64,000 nt of DNA. Origin: Qipengyuania xiamenensis (GTDB lineage: Bacteria; Pseudomonadota; Alphaproteobacteria; Sphingomonadales; Sphingomonadaceae). A model generated the notes under the pieces. It ran no database searches. It had not been told where the DNA came from and saw only the letters and a list, made by a program, of their open reading frames with translations. Below, piece after piece: positions 33,403 through 43,302 of this stretch. The position numbers were made by a program, and so were the translations under genes. Within the stretch, counting starts at the first letter, position 1. Every line of letters begins with the position of its first letter. The DNA lies in the NCBI RefSeq assembly GCF_019711495.1, contig NZ_JAIGNM010000001.1, positions 744,001-808,000 on the forward strand, given 5' to 3'.

Positions 33403-35253
33403 TTATGCTCTGCGGTTCCAGGGAACCTCGCGCCGCTGCGGGGGGAGTTCGGCGCCGTCTTCCAACATTTCGGCATCGGGAAAGGCGGCTTCAACCGCTT
33501 TTACCATCGGATGCTCGCGCATGGCGGATTTCGCCGCCTCGATCTTGGCCTGTGCTGCCTCCTCGATCGAGGGCACAGCCAGCGCGGGATCGCCGGTTTC
33601 AAGCTGCCAGCGCTTGCCCGAAATAGCATAGAGCGCGTCCTTGAGGATCGGCTCGATATCCTGGTCGAAGCGTTCGTCTCGCGAATAGACCAGACGTCCG
33701 TCTTCAACGGTAATCGGCCGCACCTGATAACGCATGAGATTGGCGGCCTGCATCTGTCCGGCATTGTCGACCTTCTCGACCAGCTCTTCCCAGTCGAGCG
33801 AGGCCACAGGTGCCTCGCCGCCACTCTCGCCGGAAGCAGCCGGAGCGGAGGGCGCGCGCGAAGCGAGCTCTTCCAGCTTCTTCGCCAGCTTGCCCGGATC
33901 GGGCATGCCCGATGCATGTAGTACCCGCAGGAGTGCCATGCGCGCCGAGACAAGCGGATCGGGCGCCTGCCGGACCTCGTCATGCCCCTTGAGCAGGAGC
34001 TGCCAGAGGCGGTGAACTTGCCCGACTTCGAGGCGGTTTGCCCATTCGGTCAGCTGCTCGCGTTCTTCTGCGGTCGTCCCGTCGGCCTCGCCGCCGGCAA
34101 CCTGCGCAAGGGCGATGCGGTGGGTGAGATCCATCAGCGAACGCATCAAAGCGAGCGGTTCGACGCCGAGCGCGTACTGATCGTCCACAGCGGCCAGCGC
34201 TGCCTTGGCATCGCCATCGAGAATATGCGCGAACAGGCGCCGCTGCGCCCCGCGATCGGCAAGGCCGAGCATATCGCGCACGCGTTCGGCGGTGACCTTG
34301 CCGCCCGTGTCCATGTCGGCATGGGCGATAGCCTGGTCGAGGATCGAGAGGCCGTCGCGCACCGAACCTTCGGCAGCATTGGCCACGATGTGCAGAGCTT
34401 CGCCCTCGGCCTCCACTCCTTCCTTGCGGCAGATCTCGGCAAAATGCGCTTCGAGCAGTTCGGCCGGGATGCGGCGAAGGTCGAAGCGCTGCGTCCGGCT
34501 GAGCACGGTGACCGGAAGCTTGTCGACCTCGGTCGTGGCAAAGAGGAATTTCACATGCGCGGGCGGTTCCTCCAGCGTCTTGAGCAACGCATTGAAGGCG
34601 TTGCGCGAGAGCATGTGGACCTCGTCGATGATGTAAATCTTGTAGCGCGCCGAGACCGCCGCATAGCGCACCGCCTCGATGATCTCGCGCACATCGTCGA
34701 CGCCGGTATGCGAGGCGGCGTCCATCTCGATCACGTCGATATGGCGGCCTTCCGAAATCGCCGTGCAGGGTTCGCACACGCCGCAGGGACTGATCGTCGG
34801 ACCGCCCTGCCCGTCCGGACCCACGCAGTTGAGCGCCTTGGCGATGAGCCGCGCGGTCGAAGTCTTACCGACCCCGCGAACACCGGTCATCAGGAAGGCA
34901 TGCGCCAGCCGGTCGCGCGCGATGGCATTGGCCAGCGTACGCACCATCGCATCCTGGCCGATCAGTTCGGCGAAAGTCTGCGGGCGGTACTTGCGCGCAA
35001 GCACGCGATAGGGCTGCGCGGCTTCGGTCGGTGCTGCGGCAGGCTCCACCAGACCCGCCTCCACTGCGACAGGCTCGGGTTCAGCAGGCTTTTCCGCTGC
35101 AGGAGGCGCCGGTGTCGGCTCGGAAGCGGGCTCGGGCGCATCTCCGAACATCGAATTCTGCCCCGCCGCTTCGAGTTCGGCGGCGCTCGGCGCATCGTCC
35201 TGCGCATCGGTCTCCCAGGGAAGGCCGTCGGTATTGTCCGGTGAATCACCCAT
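33403..35253 (-). CDS. dnaX: DNA polymerase III subunit gamma/tau
   Basis: A 616-residue clamp-loader ATPase. An acidic/proline-rich leader of about 80 residues comes first, then the AAA+ core: YRVLARKYRPQTFAELIGQD, GVRGVGKTSTARL (Walker A), zinc site with CGVCEPC, IIDEVHMLS (Walker B) and RTQRFDLRR (sensor 1). The C-terminal third resembles the tau part that binds the polymerase alpha subunit. It loads the sliding clamp at the replication fork. The N-terminal extension is longer than in E. coli, as is common in alphaproteobacteria. Confidence 0.96.
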   Translation of the reverse strand: MGDSPDNTDGLPWETDAQDDAPSAAELEAAGQNSMFGDAPEPASEPTPAPPAAEKPAEPEPVAVEAGLVEPAAAPTEAAQPYRVLARKYRPQTFAELIGQDAMVRTLANAIARDRLAHAFLMTGVRGVGKTSTARLIAKALNCVGPDGQGGPTISPCGVCEPCTAISEGRHIDVIEMDAASHTGVDDVREIIEAVRYAAVSARYKIYIIDEVHMLSRNAFNALLKTLEEPPAHVKFLFATTEVDKLPVTVLSRTQRFDLRRIPAELLEAHFAEICRKEGVEAEGEALHIVANAAEGSVRDGLSILDQAIAHADMDTGGKVTAERVRDMLGLADRGAQRRLFAHILDGDAKAALAAVDDQYALGVEPLALMRSLMDLTHRIALAQVAGGEADGTTAEEREQLTEWANRLEVGQVHRLWQLLLKGHDEVRQAPDPLVSARMALLRVLHASGMPDPGKLAKKLEELASRAPSAPAASGESGGEAPVASLDWEELVEKVDNAGQMQAANLMRYQVRPITVEDGRLVYSRDERFDQDIEPILKDALYAISGKRWQLETGDPALAVPSIEEAAQAKIEAAKSAMREHPMVKAVEAAFPDAEMLEDGAELPPQRREVPWNRRA

Positions 35254-35338
35254 GCCACCTGTCTAGGACAGCCTTCCGATCTTGTCGAAGCCCCCGATGG
35301 AAATTAAGCACGGAATTTCCATGGGGGTCGCAATTCTT

Positions 35339-36445
35339 ATGAAAATTCAGAATCTACTCGTCGCTGCAACCGCGTTGCTTGCCCAGCCTGCACATGCCCA
35401 ATTGTTCGCGGTCGACACCGAAACGCATCGTGTATTGGGAGCACCGCCCGAAAGCTTCAGCGCGCCGGTCCTCGGCCGGATGTGCTCGACAAACGGCGCG
35501 ATGCAGTATGAGTGGGGTCAGACCGGGGTCCCGCTCAGCAGCAGGATCATGGAAACACTCGACATGAGCTTCGTCCTGCCCGGGCGCATGGCTCCGTTCG
35601 AGGAAGCTCGCCCCCGCTCTACACCGTGGTCGGACCGAATGGCATGGATGTCCTACTGGGTCGCGGTCGGCAGGGGGGACGACGTGGAGGCCGGTTACCA
35701 CGCATTCGTCGATGGACTGGCACCCACGATCGCGGAAGAAGGCTGGCAGCCTATAACCCTCGACATGGATGAGCTGCCGATCGGTCTCATGGCCTATTAC
35801 GGCGATTATGTTTTCGAACGGGAAATCGAAACCGAGAGCGGACAGCAGCGCCAGATGCTGTCCATCTCCTATTCGATGGGCGACGTTTCACTGACCTGCG
35901 GGGTGGCGGACATTACCATGGACATGGTCGGTGAAGCCTTCGGCCAGCTGCCCGATGGAACACCGCGTCCCGAGCAGGACGAGATCCCCCTTCCGCCCCG
36001 CTTTGGCGCGCAGCAATGTGGCGATCCGAATTTCACCGCACAGATCTGGGACCAGTCCGATACCAGTCCTGCCACGACTTACCTGAGCGCGCTCTTGCGC
36101 CGGCAGGACTATTATTCGCGGCTCGTGCAATGGTTGGGCTGGAAGCTGGACGAGTCCGGTCAATTCACTCCCGAGGAAATCATCGGCCTGATGATGGGCT
36201 CGGACGGCGCAGGCGGGTTTGCGAGCGCGATGCTCGGCGCAATGGATAGCTTCGGGGAGGCGCTGGAGGTCAGCAAGGCAATGTGGGACACCCGTGAAGC
36301 AGGCGATCGCGCAGGCTTCTGCCTTGCCACCATCCGCATGCAGGACCTGATCGTAAAATTCGACGAAGCAGGTCGTCAGGGCAACAGCGCTGCAATCACG
36401 GCGCTCGAACGCGCCGCGAGAGAGAAAGGCATATCGCTGGACTAG
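35339..36445 (+). CDS. Hypothetical secreted protein
   Basis: A 368-residue protein starting with a signal peptide (MKIQNLLVAATALLAQPAHA, cut before QLF). The mature part has several cysteines (RMCSTNG, LTCGVAD, QQCGDP, GFCLAT), probably paired in the periplasm, and acidic and aromatic stretches such as YYGDYVFEREIETE. The ATG at 35339 is chosen by the signal; the frame is open for 57 more bases. It runs toward the SRP RNA gene and is read away from dnaX, so it has its own promoter. No family is recognised. Confidence 0.75.
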   Translation: MKIQNLLVAATALLAQPAHAQLFAVDTETHRVLGAPPESFSAPVLGRMCSTNGAMQYEWGQTGVPLSSRIMETLDMSFVLPGRMAPFEEARPRSTPWSDRMAWMSYWVAVGRGDDVEAGYHAFVDGLAPTIAEEGWQPITLDMDELPIGLMAYYGDYVFEREIETESGQQRQMLSISYSMGDVSLTCGVADITMDMVGEAFGQLPDGTPRPEQDEIPLPPRFGAQQCGDPNFTAQIWDQSDTSPATTYLSALLRRQDYYSRLVQWLGWKLDESGQFTPEEIIGLMMGSDGAGGFASAMLGAMDSFGEALEVSKAMWDTREAGDRAGFCLATIRMQDLIVKFDEAGRQGNSAAITALERAAREKGISLD

Positions 36446-36449
36446 TGGA

Positions 36450-36541
36450 AAAGGAGCCGAGCGACCCGCCGCAATTCACCTGGGCTGCTTCCTTCCGGAC
36501 CTGACCCGGTGAGCGAACGCAAACGTCCACCCGACTCCCGG
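36450..36541 (-). ncRNA. ffs: Signal recognition particle RNA (small bacterial type, 4.5S)
   Basis: The minus strand holds the conserved SRP tetraloop region GGTCAGGTCCGGAAGGAAGC, and the two ends pair (GGAGTCGGG with CTCGGCTCC). About 86-92 nt, so a small SRP RNA without an Alu domain. With Ffh it targets membrane proteins to the Sec translocon. A short T-run follows on the minus strand. The ends are set from base pairing and may be off by a few bases. Confidence 0.92.
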
Positions 36542-36597
36542 CGCGCCATATGGCGGCGGTTTGCCCAGATTTCAACTCCGCATTTCAAGCGAAGCGA

Positions 36598-36876
36598 TTA
36601 GCGGAAATTATCGGCGTAGGCCTGCAGCTTCAGAGTGTGCGGCGGCGTTGCGTGAACGCGGGCAGCAATGCCGTATTTTTCGGCATAGGCCTTGGCCTCT
36701 TCCTTGCTCGGGAATGTGAGCTGCACTTGGGCCTGCGTATCGCCGCTGCCGGTCCAGCCCATGAGCGGGTCTGCGCGGCGCGCTTCGGACTGTTCGAATT
36801 CGAGCATCCACTCGTCGGTGCGGGCCTTGCCCGATTGCATCGCGCTCTGCGGTCTTTGGTAGATACGTGCAGCCAT
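36598..36876 (-). CDS. ETC complex I subunit, NDUFS4 type
   Basis: A 92-residue protein matching the family of the mitochondrial NDUFS4 accessory subunit (ETC_C1_NDUFA4 family): ARIYQRPQSAMQSGKARTDEWMLEFE, then PLMGWTGSGDTQAQVQLTFPSKEEAKAYAEKYG. It occurs in alphaproteobacteria and mitochondria, where it joins the NADH dehydrogenase arm. Its presence supports an alphaproteobacterial source. It is 17 bp behind hrpB on the same strand, and so may share its transcript. Confidence 0.93.
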   Translation of the reverse strand: MAARIYQRPQSAMQSGKARTDEWMLEFEQSEARRADPLMGWTGSGDTQAQVQLTFPSKEEAKAYAEKYGIAARVHATPPHTLKLQAYADNFR

Positions 36877-36893
36877 AGTGAGCGCCCCTTAAT

Positions 36894-39320
36894 TCAGCCG
36901 CCGGATTTTGAAAAGGCGTTCTTGGTCTTCAAACTCGGCTTTTCGGCCCAAGGTTCCTCCGGCCAGCGATGCTTTGGGTACCGGCCCTTCATGTCCTTGC
37001 GAACATCGGCCCAGCTTCCACGCCAGAATCCGGGCAAGTCGCGGGTCGACTGGATCGGGCGTCCCGCCGGACTGGTGAGTTTCAGCAGGAGCGGCGTCTT
37101 GCCGACCATCGGGTGGCGTTCGAGGCCGAACAGCGCCTGCACACGGACTTCGACGCTGGGTGCATCGTCACCCGTGTAATCGATCCGGTGGGTCGTGCCT
37201 GCAGGCGAAGTGAATTCGCGCGGCGCTTCTGCATTGAGGCGCTGGCGGTCGTTCCAGTCGAGACCACCGAGAAGCGCATCGACCAGCCGCCCCTTGGGAA
37301 TGTCCAGGTCGCGCCGGCCAGCCAGCAATGGCGCGAGCCAGATATCGGCTGTTTCAGCCAGTCGTTCTTCGGAAAAACTCTCGAGGCCGATGAAAGCTGC
37401 CCGCGCGAGAAGCTCGCCCGGCAGGAGTTTTGCCAGGTTATCCAGAGCCTTGTCCACAAGCATGTCCACACCTGCCTGCGCGTCGGGCTCGGCATCCGGC
37501 CCGCTGGCAAGGGTGATTGCACCCAGCCGCCTCTCGAGCCGCGCCTCGACGCGTTCGTTCTTCCAGCGCAGCACCGATTTCCGCAAGATCTTGTCACCCA
37601 GCCACCCGGTGAGTTCACTCTCCTCCAGAGCGATCGCCGCCGTGATACGGGCGCCTTTCGCCTGCCCCTGTGCATCCCCGATCACCAGGAACTCCGCGCG
37701 TGCGAGCGGCGATGCCGGATCGAGAATGAATCCGCGCCCTCCCGACGCAATCCAGTTCTCGCCGGAAGCATCGCGGCGCTTGGCGATGAAGTCCGGGCGC
37801 CCCGCCGCGAGGAGGATCGCGGGTGGCACGTCGTCGGAGCCCTTCTCTCCTACCAGCGCCTCCGCCTGTTTCGCCCATCGCCCAGCCAGTTTCCGGCTTG
37901 CCTCCGCACGGCTGCCCCTGTCGGCATTCCAGCGCTGCAATCGCGCCTCGAGGTCTTCACCGCGTCCGCCTAGGCCCCGCTCCTGCAAGAGCAGCGCCAG
38001 CCGCGCCGCCGTCTGCGCCTCGCCCCTCTCCGCACCGAAGAGAACCATCGCGGCCGATGCCGGATCGAGCGGCAGGCTCGCGAGCTGCTTCCCACGCCCT
38101 GTGATCCGCCCGTCCTCGTCCAGAGCGCCAAGCGACCTGAGCATCTCGCGCGCAGCACTGATCGAGGCTGCAGGAGGCGTATCGAGCCATTGCAGGCTAG
38201 CCGGATCGCCGGTCCCCCACTTCGCCAGATCGAGCACGAGCGGCGCGAGGTCGGCGATCTCCATCTCGGCCGGATCGTATGCGGGACGACCGGCATGGCC
38301 GCCTTCCTCCCACAAGCGATACGCAGTGCCCGGACCCTGCCGTGCCGCACGTCCGGCCCGCTGAGCAGCAGCGGCCTGGCTGGCGCGGTGGGTGACGAGA
38401 TGGGTGGTTCCTGCAGCCCGGTCGAATTCCGCACGGCGCGATAGGCCCGCATCGACCACCACCGACACGCCGTCGAGGGTGAGCGAAGTCTCGGCAATGG
38501 CCGTGGCAAGCACGATCCGGCGGCGCCCCTCGGGATCCTTCCTGATTGCAGCGCGCTGGTCGGCTGGCTGGACCTGTCCGTGCAACGGCAGGACGAGCGC
38601 CTTCGGCAGGCGGGCTTCCACCCGCTCACGCGTGCGTTCGATCTCTCCGACCCCCGGCAGGAAGGCAAGGATGTCGCCTTCCTCCTCGCGCCAGGCGCTT
38701 GCGATGGCTGCCACCATGGCGTCTTCGATCCGCTCCTGCGGCGACGAGCCAAGCCATCGTATGTCGAGCGGATAGGCCCGACCTTCGCTTTCGATGACGG
38801 GCGTGCCCTCGCCCATGAGCGAAGCGAAGCGCGCCCCGTCGATTGTCGCCGACATGACCAGCACGCGCAGGTCCTCGCGCAGCACGCCTTGGCTTTCGAG
38901 GGCGAGAGCAAGGCCGAAATCGGTATCGAGATGCCGCTCGTGCGCCTCGTCGATCAGTACCGCCGAGACCCCTTCCAGTTCAGGATCGTCGAGGATCATG
39001 TTCACGAAGATCGCCTCGGTCACGACGAGGACGCGCGTCCTTGCCGAACGCTTCGTATCGAGACGCGTGAGGTAGCCGATCGTCTCACCGGGCTTTTCGC
39101 CGAGCATCTGGGCCATCCGCTCGGCTGCAGCCCGCGCAGCAACGCGGCGGGGCGATGTGAGGATCACCAGTCCATTGCACCAGTCCTCACCGATCAGGGC
39201 GGGTGCGACTGCCGTCGTCTTGCCGGCCCCGGGAGGCGCAACGAGCACCGCCGCAGTCGCTTCGGACATTGCAGCGAGCAGGTCGGGCAGTACGTCGTGA
39301 ATCGGCAGGCTTTCGGTCAC
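36894..39320 (-). CDS. hrpB: ATP-dependent helicase HrpB
   Basis: An 808-residue DExH-box helicase of normal length. Walker A APPGAGKTT (28-36), DEAH at 124-127, the SAT motif in VLVMSATIDG, the QRAGRAARQGPG motif VI, and the HrpB C-terminal domain. HrpB proteins are RNA helicases of poorly known function in proteobacteria. The C-terminal signature HPMVGKTPLLLKLTSPAGRPIQSTRDLPGFW is intact. Its transcript may go on to the NDUFS4-type gene. Confidence 0.94.
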   Translation of the reverse strand: MTESLPIHDVLPDLLAAMSEATAAVLVAPPGAGKTTAVAPALIGEDWCNGLVILTSPRRVAARAAAERMAQMLGEKPGETIGYLTRLDTKRSARTRVLVVTEAIFVNMILDDPELEGVSAVLIDEAHERHLDTDFGLALALESQGVLREDLRVLVMSATIDGARFASLMGEGTPVIESEGRAYPLDIRWLGSSPQERIEDAMVAAIASAWREEEGDILAFLPGVGEIERTRERVEARLPKALVLPLHGQVQPADQRAAIRKDPEGRRRIVLATAIAETSLTLDGVSVVVDAGLSRRAEFDRAAGTTHLVTHRASQAAAAQRAGRAARQGPGTAYRLWEEGGHAGRPAYDPAEMEIADLAPLVLDLAKWGTGDPASLQWLDTPPAASISAAREMLRSLGALDEDGRITGRGKQLASLPLDPASAAMVLFGAERGEAQTAARLALLLQERGLGGRGEDLEARLQRWNADRGSRAEASRKLAGRWAKQAEALVGEKGSDDVPPAILLAAGRPDFIAKRRDASGENWIASGGRGFILDPASPLARAEFLVIGDAQGQAKGARITAAIALEESELTGWLGDKILRKSVLRWKNERVEARLERRLGAITLASGPDAEPDAQAGVDMLVDKALDNLAKLLPGELLARAAFIGLESFSEERLAETADIWLAPLLAGRRDLDIPKGRLVDALLGGLDWNDRQRLNAEAPREFTSPAGTTHRIDYTGDDAPSVEVRVQALFGLERHPMVGKTPLLLKLTSPAGRPIQSTRDLPGFWRGSWADVRKDMKGRYPKHRWPEEPWAEKPSLKTKNAFSKSGG

Positions 39321-39546
39321 GGCACGCTATTCGCACAGATCGGCCACGCGCACAGCCCCATGGGGGTAACCTTTGCGCAAGCCGCTGAATTCACGTCCCG
39401 AAATCATTGCATTTGGTGAAACGCCGGAATTGCTGGTATCCAGCCGCGTCCTTGCTTCTTCATTCGGGTGGAGGGGGTGGGGTCTTTTTACCGCAGCACC
39501 GTCAATCGGCGGGCCGGTCAAGGGGCGCAAAGCAAGGGAGAAACAC

Positions 39547-40350
39547 ATGAGAAAGATGATGACTGCGCTCGCCGCAGTAACGATGTCGATGGGCATGGCC
39601 GCGTGCGGCGAAGCACCGGAAACCGAGGTCGCCGCCGAAGAAGGCGGCATTGCGGGCACCTGGAAGGTCGATCTCGACAGCGCCTCGTTCGAAAACGACA
39701 ATCGCAACTTCACGCTCGCCGACGGGCAGTTCCAGTGCGACAGCTGCACCCCGCCCTATGGCTATGCCGCCAATGGCGAGTGGCAAACGGTCGACCGGCC
39801 GGGCGTCGACAGCCAGATGATCGAAGTGGTCGACGACAACACCGTCAAATTCGCCAGCCGCCTGGGCGACAAGGACCTCGGCGGGGCGACATGGACCATC
39901 AGCGATGACGGACAGACCGCGACCGCCGAATGGACCGACCTTGGCGGCGACACGCCTGTCACCGGCAAGACGATGTACACGCGTACGGCAGCCGGTGCGG
40001 AAGGCTCGCACGCCATGTCCGGTGAATGGGCTGTAAGCGATGTGGCCGATATCAATGACGAAGGCCTTACCTTCACCTACGCCGTGGACGGCGACACGCT
40101 AACCAGCACCGGCAATGGCGACAGCTGGACGGCGACCTTTGGCGGCGATCCCGTCGCCATCGAAGGAAGCGATTCGGGTGTCATGGTGGCGGTAGAGCGT
40201 CTGTCCGACAATTCCTTCCGCGAAACCTATTCGCGCGACGGGGAAACGCTTTCGAGCACGGACATCACCATCGACGGCAACACGCTTTCCGGCGTCTCGT
40301 CCGGAGCACGCGACGGCAGCGTGGTTCGCTGGACCGCAACGCGTCAGTAA
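39547..40350 (+). CDS. Hypothetical lipoprotein
   Basis: A 267-residue lipoprotein: MRKMMTALAAVTMSMGMAACGEAPE with the lipidated Cys at about 20. The mature part is acidic and rich in Asp, Gly, Ser and Thr; it seems to hold two beta domains with repeats of the type GTWKVDLDSASF and DGQTATAEWTDLGGD, with a CDSC pair. GGGAG before ATG 39547 fixes the start. A terminator follows. Similar exported proteins in sphingomonads are unnamed. Confidence 0.78.
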   Translation: MRKMMTALAAVTMSMGMAACGEAPETEVAAEEGGIAGTWKVDLDSASFENDNRNFTLADGQFQCDSCTPPYGYAANGEWQTVDRPGVDSQMIEVVDDNTVKFASRLGDKDLGGATWTISDDGQTATAEWTDLGGDTPVTGKTMYTRTAAGAEGSHAMSGEWAVSDVADINDEGLTFTYAVDGDTLTSTGNGDSWTATFGGDPVAIEGSDSGVMVAVERLSDNSFRETYSRDGETLSSTDITIDGNTLSGVSSGARDGSVVRWTATRQ

Positions 40351-40363
40351 GCAGAAAAATGGA

Positions 40364-40396
40364 GCATCCGGCCTGCATCGCGCGGGCCGGATGTTT
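40364..40396. terminator. Intrinsic terminator between lipoprotein and prenyl synthase genes
   Basis: CATCCGGCC pairs with GGCCGGATG, loop of 11 bases, then TTT on the plus strand and an A-run before it. It separates two convergent genes. Confidence 0.75.
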
Positions 40397-40398
40397 CG

Positions 40399-41415
40399 TC
40401 AGTAGCCCCGTGAAACGGCGAAGAGCGCGGCCTGCGTCATCGCCTGGCGTGCACGGCCATCGGGGAAGATCGAAAGCGCATCGATCGCGCGCTGCGCGAA
40501 ATGGCGCGCACGCGCCTTGGTATCGGCAACCGCCTTGTGGCGATCGATCAGGCTGATGGCGTGTTCCAGATCCTCGTCCGAGGTGCGGAAGCCTGCAATC
40601 GCCGCCTTCCAGAATTCGCGCTCTTCCTCGCTGCCGCGCGCATAGGCGAGGATGACCGGCAGGGTCATCTTGCCTTCACGGAAATCGTCGCCGCGATCCT
40701 TGCCCATCTGGGCCGCGTCCGCATCGTAATCGAGCGCGTCGTCGACAAGCTGGAAGGCAACGCCGAGGTTGCGGCCGTATTCGTCCAGCGCCTTCTCTTC
40801 CTCGTCGCTGCATTCTGCGACCACCGCGGCAATGCGGCTGGCAGCTGCAAACAGGGCCGCGGTCTTGGCGCGGATGATGTGGAGGTAGCGTTCCTCGCTG
40901 GTGTCGATCTTGCGCTGGGCGGTCAGCTGGTCGACCTCGCCCTCGGCGATGATCGCGCTGGCGCCCGACAGGATCTTCAGAACCTTCAGGCTGCCGTCCT
41001 CGGTCATCAGCTCGAAACTGCGGCTGAACAGGAAATCGCCGACCAGAACGGTCGCGGGATTGCCGAAGATGATGTTCGCCGCCGCCTTGCCGCGCCTCAG
41101 GTCGCTGCCGTCGACGACATCGTCATGCAGCAGCGTGGCAGTGTGGATGAACTCGACCGCTGCGGCGAGCTTGTAGTGACGCGCACCGGTATATCCGACC
41201 AGTTCGGCACCGGCGAGCGTGAGCATGGGACGAAGGCGCTTCCCGCCGCCCGAGATCAGGTGTCCGGCCAGCGCCGGAATGAGCGGCACTTCGCTCTGCA
41301 TCCGGTCGAGGATGACCTGGTTGACCTGGTTCATGCCGTTGGCGGTCAGCGCCAGCATGGGCTCGATCGAGGGCTCTGGCCCTTTTCGCGGAAGGGGGAC
41401 GACGTCGGCAGTCAT
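40399..41415 (-). CDS. Polyprenyl diphosphate synthase (octaprenyl/decaprenyl type)
   Basis: A 338-residue trans-prenyltransferase. First aspartate-rich motif DDVVD at 98-102, second DDALD at 225-229, with GGGKRLRPML before them. It adds isopentenyl units to make the side chain of ubiquinone; in this group Q-10 is usual, so the product may be decaprenyl diphosphate, but chain length cannot be read safely. Cytoplasmic or membrane-associated. It stands alone, convergent with the lipoprotein gene, and reads away from the chorismate mutase gene. Confidence 0.92.
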   Translation of the reverse strand: MTADVVPLPRKGPEPSIEPMLALTANGMNQVNQVILDRMQSEVPLIPALAGHLISGGGKRLRPMLTLAGAELVGYTGARHYKLAAAVEFIHTATLLHDDVVDGSDLRRGKAAANIIFGNPATVLVGDFLFSRSFELMTEDGSLKVLKILSGASAIIAEGEVDQLTAQRKIDTSEERYLHIIRAKTAALFAAASRIAAVVAECSDEEEKALDEYGRNLGVAFQLVDDALDYDADAAQMGKDRGDDFREGKMTLPVILAYARGSEEEREFWKAAIAGFRTSDEDLEHAISLIDRHKAVADTKARARHFAQRAIDALSIFPDGRARQAMTQAALFAVSRGY

Positions 41416-41482
41416 TACAGCTTGGCCATGTCCTGCCTATGCTTTCTTGGCAAGTCCGGTTTTGATGATAGCTTGGCAAGCG

Positions 41483-41794
41483 ATGACGCAAGACACGCAA
41501 CACCCCGAGGGCGAAGACGGCACGCTAGCAGGCTTCCGCAAGAGCATCGACAATATCGATGCGGCACTTGTGCATATGCTTGCCGAGCGTTTTCGCATCA
41601 CGCAGGCCGTCGGCGCCTACAAGGCGAAAGCCACGCTACCGCCCGCCGATCCTGCGCGCGAAAAGGCACAGATCGCCCGTCTTCGCAGGCTCGCCGAAGA
41701 AAGCGAACTCGATCCGGAGTTTACCGAGAAGTTCCTGCGCTTCATCATCGACGAGGTGATCCGTCACCACGAACAGGCGCGCGCTGCGGACTAG
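41483..41794 (+). CDS. Chorismate mutase (AroQ class)
   Basis: A 103-residue, all-helical chorismate mutase: FRKSIDNIDAALVHMLAERFRITQAVGAYKA with the Arg and Lys that bind chorismate, then PAREKAQIARLRRLAEE and FLRFIIDEVIRHHEQAR. It turns chorismate into prephenate for phenylalanine and tyrosine synthesis. Single domain, not fused to a dehydratase. ATG 41483 is chosen by the alignment of the first helix. Its stop overlaps that of the convergent kinase gene by four bases. Confidence 0.9.
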   Translation: MTQDTQHPEGEDGTLAGFRKSIDNIDAALVHMLAERFRITQAVGAYKAKATLPPADPAREKAQIARLRRLAEESELDPEFTEKFLRFIIDEVIRHHEQARAAD

Positions 41795-43302
41795 CCCTCT
41801 TTGGCCATTCCCGAGCGCGGGAGTTTCAGCCTGACCATCAGGCCGCCGAGGTCCTCGCTTTCGTCCAGCTCGACCGTGCCGCCGTAGATTTCCGCGACAT
41901 CGCGTACGATGGCGAGGCCGAGACCGGTTCCGGGCTTGCCCGTGTCCAGCCGCGCGCCGCGGTCGAAAATGCGGATGCGCTCGGCATCGGGAATACCCTT
42001 GCCGTCATCCTCGACCCAGATGGTGCAATTGTCGAAATCGATCGGGTCTGCATCGACCGTCACGAAGACGCTGCCGCCGCCGTATTTTGCCGCGTTTTCG
42101 ATCAGGTTGCCGAGGATTTCGTCAAGGTCCTGCCGTTCGATCGCGACGGCCGCCTCGCGGTTACCATCGAGATCGAAGCGCGTGTTCTCGTAGATGCGTG
42201 TGACGGCGCGGACGACGCTTTCAGCGCTCGGCCAGACATCGGCGCGTGCGTGACCGGTCGCGCGCCGGCCCACGGCACGGGCGCGAGCCAGATGGTGCTC
42301 GACATGGCGCTGCATCGTCTTGGTCTCGCGGCAGACAAGGTCCGAAAGCTTCGGATCATGCGCGGTCGCGGCGTTGGTCAGGACGGTCAGCGGCGTCTTG
42401 AGGGCATGTGCGAGGTTGCCGGCATGAGTGCGGGCCTCCTCGGCCTGCTTCTCGCTATGCGCGAGCAGGGCGTTGATTTCCTCGACCAGCGGTTCGACCT
42501 CGAGCGGCAACGGCTCCTCGATCCGGTTCGCGCCTTCCGAACGCATCGACTGGATCGCGGCACGCACACGGCGCAGAGGTGACAGGCCGTAATAGCTCTG
42601 CAGCGCCGCCATCATCAGGAGCCCAAGGCCGAGGACCGCGAAGCTCCAGAACAGGATCGAACGGATACGCGTAATCTGGAAATCCAGCTCCTCGCGCGCC
42701 GAAGCGACCGTGAAGGTCCACTGGGTATCGCTGTCGGGCAGGATGATGTTGCGTTCGACGACACGCAGCGGCTCGTCGGCGAATTGCTCGCTGTCGTAGA
42801 AATGGGGCTCGTCGTCGACATGGCTGCCATCGACCTCGAGCGTGCGATCCCACAGGCTGCGGCTGGGATAGGGTTCCTTGTCCGGCCCGCTTATCTGCCA
42901 GTAGACGCCGCTGTTCACCTCGAGAAAGCGCTGGTCGCCGAGCGAGCGGTAGAACCGCACATCGCCCCAGTCATCGACCTCTGCCGAGGCGATCAGCGCG
43001 GTCAGGACATATTCGAGCTGGTCGTCGAAATTGCTCTGCACCTGTCGGGTGAGCGCGCGATCGAGCGCGAAACCGCCGCCCAGCAACAGGACCGAAATCC
43101 AGATACCGGCGATTACCATCATGCGCGCAGCAAGGCTGCGACGCTGGCCGGGCTTTTCGCCCATGGTTACGGGCGGCGCATCGGCAGCGGGCGCAGCATC
43201 GCCGGCTGGCAGGGAACCCGCCGCCGGACGCGCTTCGCTCGCTACATCGTCAGGATGCGCGGGGTGCGTCGGCGGGGTCGTCGAGGCTGTAACCGAGTCC
43301 AC
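41791..43302 (-). CDS. Sensor histidine kinase, PhoQ-like
   Basis: Up to 503 residues. TM1 at about 61-81 and TM2 at about 216-236 frame a periplasmic sensor domain with several acidic stretches (DGSHVDDEPHFYDSEQF), as in PhoQ. Then HAMP, phospho-acceptor His299 (LAHALKTPL), and the ATPase with NLIENAAKYG, EDDGKGIP and GTGLGLAI. The GTG start at 43302 overlaps the regulator gene by 53 bp; ATG at 43164 would be a more modest start. It probably senses divalent cations, acidity or envelope damage. Confidence 0.9.
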   Translation of the reverse strand: MDSVTASTTPPTHPAHPDDVASEARPAAGSLPAGDAAPAADAPPVTMGEKPGQRRSLAARMMVIAGIWISVLLLGGGFALDRALTRQVQSNFDDQLEYVLTALIASAEVDDWGDVRFYRSLGDQRFLEVNSGVYWQISGPDKEPYPSRSLWDRTLEVDGSHVDDEPHFYDSEQFADEPLRVVERNIILPDSDTQWTFTVASAREELDFQITRIRSILFWSFAVLGLGLLMMAALQSYYGLSPLRRVRAAIQSMRSEGANRIEEPLPLEVEPLVEEINALLAHSEKQAEEARTHAGNLAHALKTPLTVLTNAATAHDPKLSDLVCRETKTMQRHVEHHLARARAVGRRATGHARADVWPSAESVVRAVTRIYENTRFDLDGNREAAVAIERQDLDEILGNLIENAAKYGGGSVFVTVDADPIDFDNCTIWVEDDGKGIPDAERIRIFDRGARLDTGKPGTGLGLAIVRDVAEIYGGTVELDESEDLGGLMVRLKLPRSGMAKEG